64,000 bases of DNA from Sinorhizobium numidicum (lineage in GTDB: Bacteria > Pseudomonadota > Alphaproteobacteria > Rhizobiales > Rhizobiaceae): the NCBI RefSeq assembly GCF_029892045.1, contig NZ_CP120367.1, forward strand, positions 2,232,001 to 2,296,000, written 5' to 3'. The notes below the pieces were generated by a model, which made no database searches, was not told the DNA's origin, and saw only the letters and a program-made list of their open reading frames with translations. The position numbers and the translations under genes were made by a program. Position 1 is the first letter of the stretch; the number at the start of each line of letters is the position of its first letter. Positions 34,757-43,889 of the stretch are shown piece by piece.

Positions 34757-35781
34757 GAGCCGCTCCTCAGATCAACCTCGACACGCGCGGACAGGCCGGG
34801 CACGAGGCGGCCGGCCAACGGATTGTTGGCAAACCGGATCTTCACCGGCACACGCTGGACGACGCGAACGAAGTTCCCCGTCGCATTGTCCGCTGGCAGC
34901 AAGCTGAAGGCAGAGCCGCTGCCGGGCGAAGAGCTGTCAACCACACCTTCAAGCGCCCCGTTCGGATAGCCGTCGATGCTGATGCGGACGCGCTGACCGG
35001 GCCGGATATGTTCGAGCTGGGTTTCCTTGAAATTCGCCACGACCCAGACATTGTTGACCGGAACGATATCGAGCAAGGAGGCGCCCGGCGCAACAAATCG
35101 GCCGATGCGGACCTGCCGGTTGCCGATAACGCCGTCGACAGGGGCGCGTACCACGGTATTCTCCAGATCGATTTGGGCGAGATCGCGCGCGGCCTCTGCC
35201 TGCGCCACCGCGGCAACGGCAGCTGCACGCTGAGCGGCAAGGACGGCGATGCGCTGCTGCTGCGCCTCCAGCGTTGCCGCTGCCGCCGCCACGCCCGCTT
35301 CGGCTCTCGACCGTGCCGCGTCGCTTTCATCGACAATAGCCTGGCTGATGGTGTTGCTGCGGATGAGTTCACGGTGGCGGCTGGCGGCTTTGGTCGCCAG
35401 ATTCACCTCGGCCACGGCCGAACGTCTCTGCGCTTCGGCCTGCCGAATGAGCGCATGCTGAAGCTCCGTCTCCGCATCGACATTGGTGAGCCGAGCCTGG
35501 GCCGCTTCGACATTGGCGACCGCCTGCGCAAGCCGTGCGCGGTAGTCACGATCGTCGATCCGGAACAGGACGTCACCCGCCCGCACGGCTTGGTTGTCCT
35601 GAACCTCTACCGCCGTGACATAGCCGGCGACCTTCGGGGCAAGCGAAGTGACATCCCCGCGGACATAGGCATTGTCGGTCGACGCGACGCCGCCCGGACG
35701 AGCCCAGGCCCATCCGCCGGCTACGACCACCACCGCGCCGAGGCAGAGCAGCAAGCCGACGATCTTGTTGAGCTCAGCCAC
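34753..35781 (-). CDS. HlyD/EmrA-type membrane fusion protein
   Basis: The 342-residue protein has one N-terminal membrane helix (IVGLLLCLGAVVVVAGGWAW), a barrel-sandwich/lipoyl domain (VTSLAPKVAGYVTAVEVQDN, then APVDGVIGNRQVRIGRFVAP), and an Ala-rich alpha-hairpin between them (about residues 75-185). The start was set at the GTG at 35781 with GGGGGGCG upstream; a TTG at 35793 is also open. It is the first gene of the operon with the MFS pump at 33149-34756. No regulator is adjacent on this strand; a gap of about 500 bp separates it from the divergent MBL gene. Confidence 0.9.
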   Translation of the reverse strand: MAELNKIVGLLLCLGAVVVVAGGWAWARPGGVASTDNAYVRGDVTSLAPKVAGYVTAVEVQDNQAVRAGDVLFRIDDRDYRARLAQAVANVEAAQARLTNVDAETELQHALIRQAEAQRRSAVAEVNLATKAASRHRELIRSNTISQAIVDESDAARSRAEAGVAAAAATLEAQQQRIAVLAAQRAAAVAAVAQAEAARDLAQIDLENTVVRAPVDGVIGNRQVRIGRFVAPGASLLDIVPVNNVWVVANFKETQLEHIRPGQRVRISIDGYPNGALEGVVDSSSPGSGSAFSLLPADNATGNFVRVVQRVPVKIRFANNPLAGRLVPGLSARVEVDLRSGS

Positions 35782-36195
35782 GACGCCCCCCAATTCCGAT
35801 GTTATTGCGCATTGTTTCCTCCATGCAGGCTGTGGCCGGCAATGACCAGGATGCGCCTATGCGTCCGGAGAACCATTGTACCGAAGTCTCTGTGATGCGA
35901 GGGCAAGGTCTAGGTCGGATGCGCCCAGCGGATGGGGATCCTAATCGTGTCACTAAACCGCCCGGCGGTCTTTCCTGCTCGAAAGAGCACCTCGAGAGTG
36001 TATCAGGACGCCGAGCGGCTTCGAGTCAACGCTGAGCGCGGGGGGCACCGTTCGGCGGCCGAGAGCGTCTACTCCATCATACCAGCCTCTTCACCACCAA
36101 ATCTTCGTTGCGGTCCGCTGAGAGCACAGGCTGCCCTATCCTCAGGTGTAGCTCGACCGCCAAACATGCTTCAACATAGACTCCGCGACGTAACT

Positions 36196-36219
36196 CGTGA
36201 TCGACATGTCTCGATCACG
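36196..36219. promoter_or_regulatory. Perfect 9-bp inverted repeat before the MBL gene
   Basis: CGTGATCGA and TCGATCACG flank CATGTC. It lies 18 bp upstream of the first candidate start (36238) and about 70 bp before the chosen one (36289), inside the divergent region between the efflux operon and the MBL gene. It is a good dimer-operator candidate with no regulator encoded next to it. The rest of 35782-36195 holds no gene. Confidence 0.45.
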
Positions 36220-36288
36220 CAAAAACAGGAGCGCATCATGTCGCAGGCAGAAACAAAACCCCGTAGGATTGGTCAGCAGGAGACAAAC

Positions 36289-37206
36289 ATGAGCTTGGAC
36301 AACACCTCAAACCCCGGTACGACGGCCCGCGACGAGCTGGTTCCGTCGCGCTATGCGGTGCAGATCGGCGAGATTGAGGTGCTGGTGATCAGCGATGGGG
36401 TGCTGCCGCTCCCAACCGCGATGTTGGCGCACGACACCGACCCAGCTGTCCGGGGGGCCTGGCTGGACGACATGTTCCTGCCGCCGGACGCCCTCGACTG
36501 GCCGCTGAACGTGGTCGTGGTGCGTAGCGGCGGGCAGACCATACTCGTTGATGCTGGGCTAGGTTTGGACCCGGCCTTGAACTTGCCGCGGGCCGGGCAG
36601 TTGGTCAAGCGGCTGGAGGCTGCCGGCATCGATCTTGCGTCCGTGACCGACGTGGTGCTGACCCACATGCACATGGACCACATTGGCGGGCTGCTCGTCG
36701 ATGGCGTGAAAGACCGGCTGCGTCCGGACCTGCGGATCCATGTGGCGGCCGCCGAGGTCAAGTTTTGGGAGGCGCCCGACTTTACCCACGTCTCCATGCC
36801 GGCTGGGTTCCCGGACGCGCTTCGGGCGGCCGCCACCCGGTTCGCAGAAGAGTACCGCGGCCAGCTGCGGCTGTTCGATGAGGAGCACGAGGTGGCGCCT
36901 GGGGTGGTCGTCCGTCGCACTGGCGGCCACACCCCTGGGCACAGCGTGGTTCGCCTGGCATCCGGCGGCGATCGGCTGACCTTCGCTGGTGACGCCGTGT
37001 TCGCGGTCGGGTTCGACCATCCCGATTGGCACAACGGTTTCGAACACGACCCCGAAGAGGCGGCCCGGGTTCGGGTCCGTCTTTTGACGGAGCTGGCGGC
37101 AACAGGCGAACAGCTGGTGGCCACTCACCTGCCATTCCCGTCCGTCGGCCGGGTGGCGGTCGACGGCGACGCCTTTCGTTGGGTACCGGTCTTCTGGGAC
37201 TACTGA
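36289..37206 (+). CDS. MBL-fold metallo-hydrolase
   Basis: The 305-residue protein has the zinc motif THMHMDH (His126, His128, Asp130, His131), then GGHTPGH and FAGDAV with the further ligands. It belongs to the glyoxalase II/lactonase-like MBL group (quorum-quenching lactonase or similar). Two starts have similar RBS context: ATG at 36238 (17 extra residues) and ATG at 36289 after AGGAG. The shorter one matches the usual family length. It is alone on this strand, divergent from the efflux pair. The N-terminus lacks a signal peptide, so it acts in the cytoplasm. Confidence 0.87.
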   Translation: MSLDNTSNPGTTARDELVPSRYAVQIGEIEVLVISDGVLPLPTAMLAHDTDPAVRGAWLDDMFLPPDALDWPLNVVVVRSGGQTILVDAGLGLDPALNLPRAGQLVKRLEAAGIDLASVTDVVLTHMHMDHIGGLLVDGVKDRLRPDLRIHVAAAEVKFWEAPDFTHVSMPAGFPDALRAAATRFAEEYRGQLRLFDEEHEVAPGVVVRRTGGHTPGHSVVRLASGGDRLTFAGDAVFAVGFDHPDWHNGFEHDPEEAARVRVRLLTELAATGEQLVATHLPFPSVGRVAVDGDAFRWVPVFWDY

Positions 37207-37231
37207 CCGCTTGTTGGGTTAGGGCCGAACT

Positions 37232-37332
37232 AGAGCAATCCAGGAAAGTGTGTAACGGTTTTCCGTCCGGAATTGCGGACTTTCAAAGAGTTAGATCGTT
37301 TCACTGTTTCCATGAAACAATGAAACGATCTA
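37232..37332. repeat. Intergenic palindromic repeat of rhizobial type
   Basis: Two nested dyads lie after the MBL gene. The second has 19-bp arms, 37292-37310 and 37314-37332 around CAT, with one mismatch. The first pairs GCAATCC and GGAATTGC. The composite matches from memory a short element scattered through Rhizobium/Mesorhizobium intergenic regions. It may also end the MBL transcript. From 37333 to 37682 only an unsupported small frame is visible. Confidence 0.6.
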
Positions 37333-37682
37333 GACGACCGCATGCGTTTGAACAACTGGTCGATCGCCGCCTCGTACGACACCCGCCCGTATCTTCGCCG
37401 GCTTAGGCTTCGGCTTCTCTACCGCGGGCAGGTCGATCATCTCCGCGCCGCACCGGTTGTGCTCCGGCAGCATGCAGATGTAGGGGCTCTGCTCGGGATC
37501 GATCCGGCATTTCAAGCGGCGCGTCATGGGCGGTATGTAGGGTGTCCCCACGCCGTTTTGCTTTTCGGCCGCAAACCTCTGATCGACCACTGCCCGGTTC
37601 GATAGTTCGCTGCATCTGCTCACTTTCGGAGCGAAGTGGACATTCAGCGAGCCGCGCTTACAGAACCGAATTTTTGAGTACT

Positions 37683-38366
37683 CTAGTTCGTGCCGGCCTC
37701 GCGCATCGGCGCGGGCAATGTTTCCCATGCCCGGATCAGTTCGCCGATGGAAGCGGCCTCCATCTTGCGCATGACATTGCCGCGATGCAGCTTGACCGTC
37801 ACTTCACTAATGCCGAGGTCGAAGGCGATCTGCTTGTTGAGGCGTCCGCACGCCAGTTCGTGCAGAACCTCGCGCTCGCGTGGCGTCAGCGTCTCAAGGC
37901 GTTCGACATTGCGCTTGACGATCACGGCTTCCGCCCGGCGCGCGGCATCCATCGCAATGCCCGCAATCACAGCGTCAAGCAGCGTTTGGTCCCGCACTGG
38001 CTTGGTGAGGAAATCCACAGCGCCGGCCTTCATCGCCTGGACAGTCATCGGAATGTCGCCATGCCCGGTCAGGAAGATGATTGGCTTGGAGTTGCCGCTT
38101 TGGGTCAGATGACGCTGCAGATCGAGACCGCTCGCTCCTGGCATGCGAACATCGAGGATCAAGCAGCCGGGGCTTTCCAATACGTCGGCGTCGAGCAATT
38201 CGCGGGTCGAGGCAAAGCAAACCGGCTGAAAGCCGGCCGACAGGATCAACTCCGTCAGCGCCTCCCGCATAGACGCATCGTCATCGACAATGATGACGAG
38301 CGGCTGCTCCGCTTCATTCCTCTGCGGCGCTGATATCCGCAGCACGAACAACTGGTCAACTATCAT
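37683..38366 (-). CDS. FixJ-like response regulator (copy B, full length)
   Basis: The 227-residue protein has a receiver (LVIIVDDDASMREALTELIL; phosphoacceptor Asp in CLILDVRMPG; Lys in FLTKPV) and a LuxR HTH (LTPREREVLHELACGRLNKQ). Start: ATG at 38366 after GAGGGTG, overlapping the end of the receiver-only gene. It is the third regulator of a four-gene leftward set (kinase, FixJ-type, receiver-only, FixJ-type). Copy A at 21062-21532 is the truncated version. Presence of two DNA-binding regulators plus a receiver-only protein suggests branched phosphotransfer. Confidence 0.93.
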   Translation of the reverse strand: MIVDQLFVLRISAPQRNEAEQPLVIIVDDDASMREALTELILSAGFQPVCFASTRELLDADVLESPGCLILDVRMPGASGLDLQRHLTQSGNSKPIIFLTGHGDIPMTVQAMKAGAVDFLTKPVRDQTLLDAVIAGIAMDAARRAEAVIVKRNVERLETLTPREREVLHELACGRLNKQIAFDLGISEVTVKLHRGNVMRKMEAASIGELIRAWETLPAPMREAGTN

Positions 38367-38745
38367 GATCACCCTCGATGTTTCGATTGCGTAAGGCGTG
38401 GTCCACGGCCGCCAGTAAGGCCTGGGCATCGAAGGGTTTGCGGAAGAACCCGCTGATGCCTTGGGCGCGGTCCTGATCCGCTATCTCGTGGCGGCCGGTG
38501 ATCAGGAACACCGGCAGCTCCGGACGTACCTTCTTCACCCAGTCACGAAGTTCAAAGCCGTCCATGCCTGGCATCCCTATGTCGGTGATGAGCAAGTCCA
38601 CGCCCGACAGTCCGCTGATGAGTAGCGACCCCGCGGACGGGAAGATGCGCGCGGCATAGCCCGCGGACTCCAGAAGGTCCTCCAGCGACTCGAGCAGTCT
38701 TGGATCGTCATCAACAATCGCCACGACAGGTCTTCGCTTGCTCAT
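38356..38745 (-). CDS. Single-domain response regulator (receiver only)
   Basis: The 129-residue protein is one receiver domain: acidic pair in VVAIVDDDPRLLESLEDLLE, phosphoacceptor Asp in LLITDIGMPGMDG, Thr in FLITGRHE, Lys in GFFRKPFDA. There is no output domain, so it probably relays or sinks phosphate. Its ATG overlaps the stop of the gene upstream (ATGA), and its end overlaps the next regulator. In copy A only seven codons remain (21533-21556). Confidence 0.92.
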   Translation of the reverse strand: MSKRRPVVAIVDDDPRLLESLEDLLESAGYAARIFPSAGSLLISGLSGVDLLITDIGMPGMDGFELRDWVKKVRPELPVFLITGRHEIADQDRAQGISGFFRKPFDAQALLAAVDHALRNRNIEGDHDS

Positions 38746-39389
38746 GCTCCGCTCCCTCCTGCTCGGCGCGAGTGGGTGATCGGTATTTCCAATCGCTCCG
38801 CGATACGCACAAGATCGGCGAGCGACGCCGCTGCCATTTTCTGCATCACGTTCCTTCTATGAATTTGCAGCGTGACTTCGCCGATCCCCAGCTCGGCTGC
38901 GGCCTGCTTGTTGAGCAGACCACTCACCACCAGCGGCAGCACCTCGCGTTCGCGCGGCGTCAGGTCGAAATAGCGTTGCCTTAGCACGCCGAGTTCAGCG
39001 CGTTCTGCTCTCTTTTCCCGATCCTGGGCGATCGCCGCATGGGTTGCGGCCATGAGGTCCGCATCACTGAAAGGCTTGGTCAGGAAGTCCACGGCGCCGT
39101 GCTTGATCGCGCACACCGAGGACGGAATGTCACCATGCCCTGTTATGAAAACGATCGGCGGATGATCGCCCGCGGCGATCTGACTCTGCAGATCGAGCCC
39201 GTTGATATCCGGCAATTCGACGTCGAGGATGAGGCAGGCAGGGACGTTCGGCTTGTCCGCGCTGACATAGTCGCCGGCCGATCCGAACGCGATGGCGCGC
39301 ATGCCGTGGGAGGCCAGCAGTTCGCCGAGCGCCTCTCGAATGCGTTCATCGTCATCCACGATGAACACGATATGATCGTCCGTCGTCAT
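38742..39389 (-). CDS. FixJ/NarL-type response regulator (copy B)
   Basis: It has 215 residues and is identical to 21553-22200 except Cys for Arg in SSVCAIK, after a G-to-A change on the plus strand. Receiver and LuxR HTH are intact. Overlap ATGA with the kinase gene upstream and with the receiver-only gene downstream shows tight translational coupling. Because both copies keep the same HTH recognition helix, the two loci should address the same promoters, including perhaps their own (see the shared palindromes upstream of both kinases). Confidence 0.93.
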   Translation of the reverse strand: MTTDDHIVFIVDDDERIREALGELLASHGMRAIAFGSAGDYVSADKPNVPACLILDVELPDINGLDLQSQIAAGDHPPIVFITGHGDIPSSVCAIKHGAVDFLTKPFSDADLMAATHAAIAQDREKRAERAELGVLRQRYFDLTPREREVLPLVVSGLLNKQAAAELGIGEVTLQIHRRNVMQKMAAASLADLVRIAERLEIPITHSRRAGGSGA

Positions 39390-42300
39390 GGCGATGCTTT
39401 CACTTCAACGGGTAATGTGAAGACGAAGGTCGCTCCATGCGGTTGGTTCTTCTCCGCCCATAGCCGTCCGCCGTGAGACTCGACAATCGAGCGGCAGATG
39501 GCGAGCCCCATGCCCATCCCGTGCTCTTTCGTCGAAAAGAACGGCTCGAAGATCCTGTCGGGAAATTCGACGCCCCGGCCGCGATCACTGATCTCGGTCT
39601 GGACCACATTTCCCATGCGGCGCACGCGCAACCCAAGGACTCTGTCATCGCCAGCAGCAGAGTCCATCGCCTCCACGCCGTTGCGAATGAGGTTCACCAA
39701 AACCTGCTGGACCTGGACCCGATCCAACGCGACAGGGGGAAGGTTGCTTTCGACATTGATATCCATCCGAACGCGCCGCCGCGCCGCCTCCTCCGCCATG
39801 AGGTTGCGCGCTTCGGCAACGACGCCGGAGATCGTCGTGCCGATCCTTGGCTCCGTGGACTGCTTGAACAATGCACGGATGCGGCCGACGACATCCGCCG
39901 CCGAGTTGGCATCCCGGATGATGCGCTCGGCGGTGATCTTCGCACGCTCAAGATTCGGCGGCTCGGCGGACAGCCAACGGTTGCAGGCATGTGAGTTGGC
40001 GACGATCGCCGCCAGCGGCTGGTTCACTTCGTGCGCGATAGAAGCCGAAAGCTCCGCAAGGCTGGCCGCCTGGCTCGCCCGTGCAAGCCCCTCTTGCGCC
40101 AGACGCAGATCTTCCTCCGCCCGAACCTCATTTTCGATGTCCAGGCAGATGACGTTCCACTGCACGATGGCGCCTTCGGCGTTGCGCATCGCCGCAGCGC
40201 GCGTCTCAACCCAGCGATATTCGCCATCGAAGCGCCGCAGACGGTGCCTCCTCGCATACGGCTCGCCGGTCGCCAACGAATGGGCATAGTTCTCTTTGAC
40301 GCCCGCCACGTCGTCGGGGTGAACGCCGGCGTCGAGCGTCCCCGCCAGCCGGGACTTTCCGGTGCCGTCCAATTCTTCAAGCTCATACCCGAGGAATTCG
40401 CGAAGCTGCTGGCTGCGATAGACCGGCTCGCCATTCGGTGCGGCGCAATCGATCATTGCCGGCAGCGTTTCAACGAGCTCCCAGAGGAAGCGCTCCCGCT
40501 CTTGCAGCGCTTCCTGAGAAGTCACGAAATCATGGATATCGACGTTGGCGCCGAACCACCGGATGATGCGGCCGCTCTCGTCACGGAGTGGTTCAGCACG
40601 CCCCTCTGTCCAGCGGTATGAACCATCCGATCGGCGGTTGCGAAATTTCAACTCGAACGCTTCACCCGTGCTGAAGGAGTGGTTTAGGGCGCGCTGCAAA
40701 GGGATCCTGTCGTCAGGATGGACGATGGTCTGAATTGCTCCGGCTAATCCTTGCTGGGCATCAAAATCCTCCAGCTTCAGGCCGATATAGTCCATCATCG
40801 TTTTGTTGATGTATGCCGGTTCACCGCCAGGCGTGATGCACCAGATCTGCACCGGCACGGTGTCGATGAGTTGTTGAAGCTGACGTTCCCGATTGCGCAG
40901 CGCTTCCTGCGCGCGCATCTCATCGTCGATGTCGATGGAGATGGCGTACCACTGCACGATCGTTCCGCTTTGGTCCCGCACCGGCTCCCCTCGGCCGTCG
41001 AACCAACGATACGCGCCATCCGCATGACGCATACGATACTTCATAGAGTAGGGCTCCCCGGTGGCGAAGGAGTGGCGGACGGTCTCCAGCAGGCGTGCGG
41101 CATCCTCGGAATGAACAAGGGTCTGTATGGCAGCCGCCATTCGGCTCATGTCCGGCTTGTCCAGTTGCGCCAGGTCGTTCAAACCGAAGAAGTCGAGCAA
41201 GCGCTTGTTGAAGAAGGTCGGCTCGCCTCCGGGCGTCAAGCGTCTGATGTGGACGGGAACCATGTCCACGAGTTGCGACAACTCGCGCTCCCGACCGCGC
41301 AACGCCGCCACGGTTTTCTTGTAAACGTCGATGTCAAGCGCGATGCCAAACCATCCTGTGATACGACCTTGGCTGTCGCGCGTTGGTCGTGCGGCGGTTC
41401 GAGCCCAGACATAGATGCCGGTCGCGCGCCGAAAGCGAAACTCGACATTAAAATGATCGCCGGTCTCCAGGCAGTGGCGCCATGCGGCTGCGATCTGGTC
41501 ATAGTCGTCGGGATGAAGCAGCCGCTTCCAGGCGGTATGACCCTCCTTCAAGGAAGCATTCAAATCCTCCGGCGTCACCCCGAGGGAATTCTGGGCAAAC
41601 GTATGCAGGTAGATCCATCTACCGGCCGCATCGAATGCCCATCCGTTGCCGAATATTCTCTCGATGACCTTCGCCGACCGGATTGGTTCGGCTTCGTTTT
41701 CACCCAATGGGTCTAATCCTGTCGTAGTTAGCGGCTCCCTGTCTGTCACCAGATCGTCGATGTCGACACTTACACTGTACCTCGGCTCTGATCGGGTCTC
41801 GGTCCAACGATAGGTGCCGTCGGCCTGGAGTTGCCGATGTCTCGTGACTTGGGGGACGCCCGTCCAGAAGGCGCGGGCGGCCGCATGAGCCGCAGCAGTC
41901 CGGTCATTCGGATGAATAAGGCTCAGCGAATGCGGTGCGACGGGCGCGGCTTTTTCCTCGAGCGCAGCACTGGCGACGTCCGCGAATCGCTCACTGGCCA
42001 CGGGCGGAACATCGCCGTCAATAATTGTGCCGTACCATGCAAGGACATGACCTTGGCTGTCACGCAATGGCTGTCCCGAGCTTCGACTCCAACCGTAAGC
42101 ACCACTCGCGCGTAACATGCGGTGTTCGACATTGTAATGCTCACCTGTTTGCAGGCAGAGACGCCATGTGGCGACGGCGCCCTCATAATCGTCTGGATGG
42201 ATTATCCGCCTCCAACCGGAAGGACCCTCTTCCAAAGGCGAATTGAATTCCTCCAGCGTCATGCCGAGAAGCGACAACGTCGCCGGAGTCACGTAGGTGA

Positions 42301-42412
42301 ATTTGCCGGCGGCGTCGGTCGCCCACGCGTTGCCAACCACGCTTTCGATGATCCGAGCCGCTCGCAATGCTTCGGAGTCGATTTCGCCAAGCGAGTTAAA
42401 CGCCGTCGTCAT
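39386..42412 (-). CDS. Multi-PAS cytoplasmic sensor histidine kinase (copy B)
   Basis: The 1008-residue protein has no membrane region. It contains about five or six PAS-type modules (openings RIIESVVGNAWATDAAGKFT; VIERIFGNGWAFDAAGRWIY; LVDMVPVHIRRL; LIDTVPVQIWCI; LVETLPAMIDCA), then HisKA with AHEVNQPLAA and HATPase_c (DRGRGVEFPDRIFEPFFSTK). The RBS AGGAGG precedes the ATG at 42412. The last two PAS domains and the kinase core match copy A; the front half differs, so one copy senses from the membrane and the other from the cytoplasm. Confidence 0.92.
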   Translation of the reverse strand: MTTAFNSLGEIDSEALRAARIIESVVGNAWATDAAGKFTYVTPATLSLLGMTLEEFNSPLEEGPSGWRRIIHPDDYEGAVATWRLCLQTGEHYNVEHRMLRASGAYGWSRSSGQPLRDSQGHVLAWYGTIIDGDVPPVASERFADVASAALEEKAAPVAPHSLSLIHPNDRTAAAHAAARAFWTGVPQVTRHRQLQADGTYRWTETRSEPRYSVSVDIDDLVTDREPLTTTGLDPLGENEAEPIRSAKVIERIFGNGWAFDAAGRWIYLHTFAQNSLGVTPEDLNASLKEGHTAWKRLLHPDDYDQIAAAWRHCLETGDHFNVEFRFRRATGIYVWARTAARPTRDSQGRITGWFGIALDIDVYKKTVAALRGRERELSQLVDMVPVHIRRLTPGGEPTFFNKRLLDFFGLNDLAQLDKPDMSRMAAAIQTLVHSEDAARLLETVRHSFATGEPYSMKYRMRHADGAYRWFDGRGEPVRDQSGTIVQWYAISIDIDDEMRAQEALRNRERQLQQLIDTVPVQIWCITPGGEPAYINKTMMDYIGLKLEDFDAQQGLAGAIQTIVHPDDRIPLQRALNHSFSTGEAFELKFRNRRSDGSYRWTEGRAEPLRDESGRIIRWFGANVDIHDFVTSQEALQERERFLWELVETLPAMIDCAAPNGEPVYRSQQLREFLGYELEELDGTGKSRLAGTLDAGVHPDDVAGVKENYAHSLATGEPYARRHRLRRFDGEYRWVETRAAAMRNAEGAIVQWNVICLDIENEVRAEEDLRLAQEGLARASQAASLAELSASIAHEVNQPLAAIVANSHACNRWLSAEPPNLERAKITAERIIRDANSAADVVGRIRALFKQSTEPRIGTTISGVVAEARNLMAEEAARRRVRMDINVESNLPPVALDRVQVQQVLVNLIRNGVEAMDSAAGDDRVLGLRVRRMGNVVQTEISDRGRGVEFPDRIFEPFFSTKEHGMGMGLAICRSIVESHGGRLWAEKNQPHGATFVFTLPVEVKASP

Positions 42413-42536
42413 TGCCTCCTCCTACGGACGAGAAAAGCTGCGGACCGTCAGCGCGTCGCGCAGCACTTGTTTTGAATATCTGTGTTGGCGAAATCACGCG
42501 CACAATCCTAATCGCGCCTTGCCTCAGCCGCATCCT

Positions 42537-42548
42537 ATGGAAATCCAT
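42537..42548. promoter_or_regulatory. ATGGAAATCCAT upstream of kinase copy B
   Basis: Same core as 25153-25166 before kinase copy A. Around it both promoters share CACTTGTT, GAATATCTG-like and CCTAATC words. Confidence 0.4.
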
Positions 42549-42761
42549 GCATTGCATGTCGATGGGGTGAACTGTACCTGCCTGGCCCCTCGGATCGCTC
42601 TGCTAGACCATCCGAGTGGAGATATGACCCTCTAGCATGATGGCTCGGTTCGGCTCGCTCCGGCATGATTTGCCATGAACCTCAACCGCCTTCAAGGAGA
42701 TGACTATGAGGCATCGGTGTACGACCGAGATTGCCGGATAGAGGTATCGCTCTTGGTGAGC

Positions 42762-43193
42762 TTATAGGTACCGCCCGATGTACTCGGAAGCAGCCTTCAT
42801 GCCGACGGGGGCGAACGATGCCAGCTCCGCCAGGCCTATCGATGCCAGCTCGAACGGTTGGGATTCGTTCTCGTCGAAAAGGTCCGAGGTGTGACCAAGA
42901 GCAGCGCCCAGTCACGCCGATAACTGAAACTGAAACATCAGCGGCGACGTCGATGACCCGCCGGTCCTGAAGTTGGGTAAGACAGGCCTGTAGCTCTGTC
43001 TTTGGATTCAAGCCGCCGAGTCTTGCAGCGGCAACAACTTGGCTCTTGTTCAGCTTGCTCTCCGCAAGCCTAACCAGAAGCGAAGCCGCCTCGCCGCAAG
43101 GTCTATCGCGCTGTATTCCTACGCACCGCGCTGGTCGCCCGAAACCTTCCTGCCGTGATGGATAACCCATGCACCCTTTGTCTGCTTATCCAT
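42762..43193 (-). pseudogene. Unrecognised conserved-looking protein, multiply broken
   Basis: The true start appears to be the ATG at 43193 (MDKQTKGAWVIHHGRKVSGD), stopped by TAG at 43119-43121 and followed by a frame change. The middle, AESKLNKSQVVAAARLGGLN and LQACLTQLQDRRVIDVAADV, looks like a winged-helix segment. After a one-base shift near 42912 the C-terminus reads GHTSDLFDENESQPFELASI to IGRYL and the TAA at 42762. No family name; the pattern resembles proteins encoded on mobile elements. Confidence 0.6.
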
Positions 43194-43420
43194 GTGCGTC
43201 CCCCGTTCGCCCAAGATTGCACTAGCATTTTGCAGATCATTCGAACAGATTATCTCGCACGTGTGACTATGTTCATCGTTCACGAGCCGCCGCGGATTTC
43301 GGCGGCGCAAAGACTTTTTGGTCGTGCCAGCAGCGTCTGCTTTAGGGATGAAGCGAAGTCCGCTTCAACGGCCGAACGGGGCGCAAAGCGGTCAGCACGA
43401 CTCCGCCCTTGAGACTCTGC

Positions 43421-43520
43421 ATTGGTGAAGGGAGCCATTCTTCACGAGCCCTGTGCGCGACTTGTTGCGAAGATGTTCACGTTCTGCGCTAAGAAGATCG
43501 CATAATGTATCGACTGGAAT
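43421..43520 (+). repeat. ~100-bp repeat R1 with dif-like half site
   Basis: About 85% similar to R2 at 46869-46970, same orientation. Both end with GATCGCATAATGTATC (43496-43511 here), which resembles the XerC arm and central region of a chromosome dimer resolution (dif) site without the XerD arm. Confidence 0.55.
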
Positions 43521-43595
43521 TGCCGCACCTAACGCACACATCATCAGGCTTAGAGCCTCCCGGGAGTTGGTTCATCAGGGAGGTGCATCCTCGCT

Positions 43596-43875
43596 TTAAC
43601 CGATGCGCTGGGCGACCTCGTGCGCTTTCATCTCCTGCCGGGCGAGCGCTACAACACGGTCGGAGTCGCGCCACTTATCGACGGCCTCGATTTCGGGGCC
43701 ACCCTCGCCGACAAGGCTTTCGACGCCAACTGGATCATCGAAGAGATGCAGGAATGCGGCGCGCGGATCGTCATCTCGCAACGCCCACAACGCAAACATC
43801 CCATCGCGATCGATCAAGAGGTCTACAAGTGGCGGCATCTGATCGAGAGTTTCTTCTGCAAACTCAAATCGCAAC
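43596..43875 (+). mobile_element. IS5-family transposase fragment
   Basis: TDALGDLVRFHLLPGERYNT through PLIDGLDFGATLADKAFDAN to YKWRHLIESFFCKLK is the C-terminal catalytic part of an IS5 (IS1031-like) transposase. It includes the DADK-like Asp region (here ADKAFDAN) and the YREKxxxE-equivalent segment. Both ends are cut: the left abuts R1 and the right runs into the 3' end of the HWE kinase gene. Confidence 0.8.
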
Positions 43876-43889
43876 TTTTCATCAATGAT

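Larger units (their letters stand above)
37692..42410 (-). repeat. Copy B of the two-component locus duplication
   Basis: Partner of 21080-25000. It retains the 583 bp (38145-38727) lost from copy A. The 521-bp block 40344-40864 is identical by eye to 23152-23672, while sequences on both sides differ at many positions, which indicates gene conversion after divergence. Confidence 0.85.

Noticed and set aside
37330..37728. Leftward open frame of 132 codons between the MBL gene and copy B
   Set aside because: No RBS, no motif, and it overlaps a rhizobial repeat and the end of the regulator gene.
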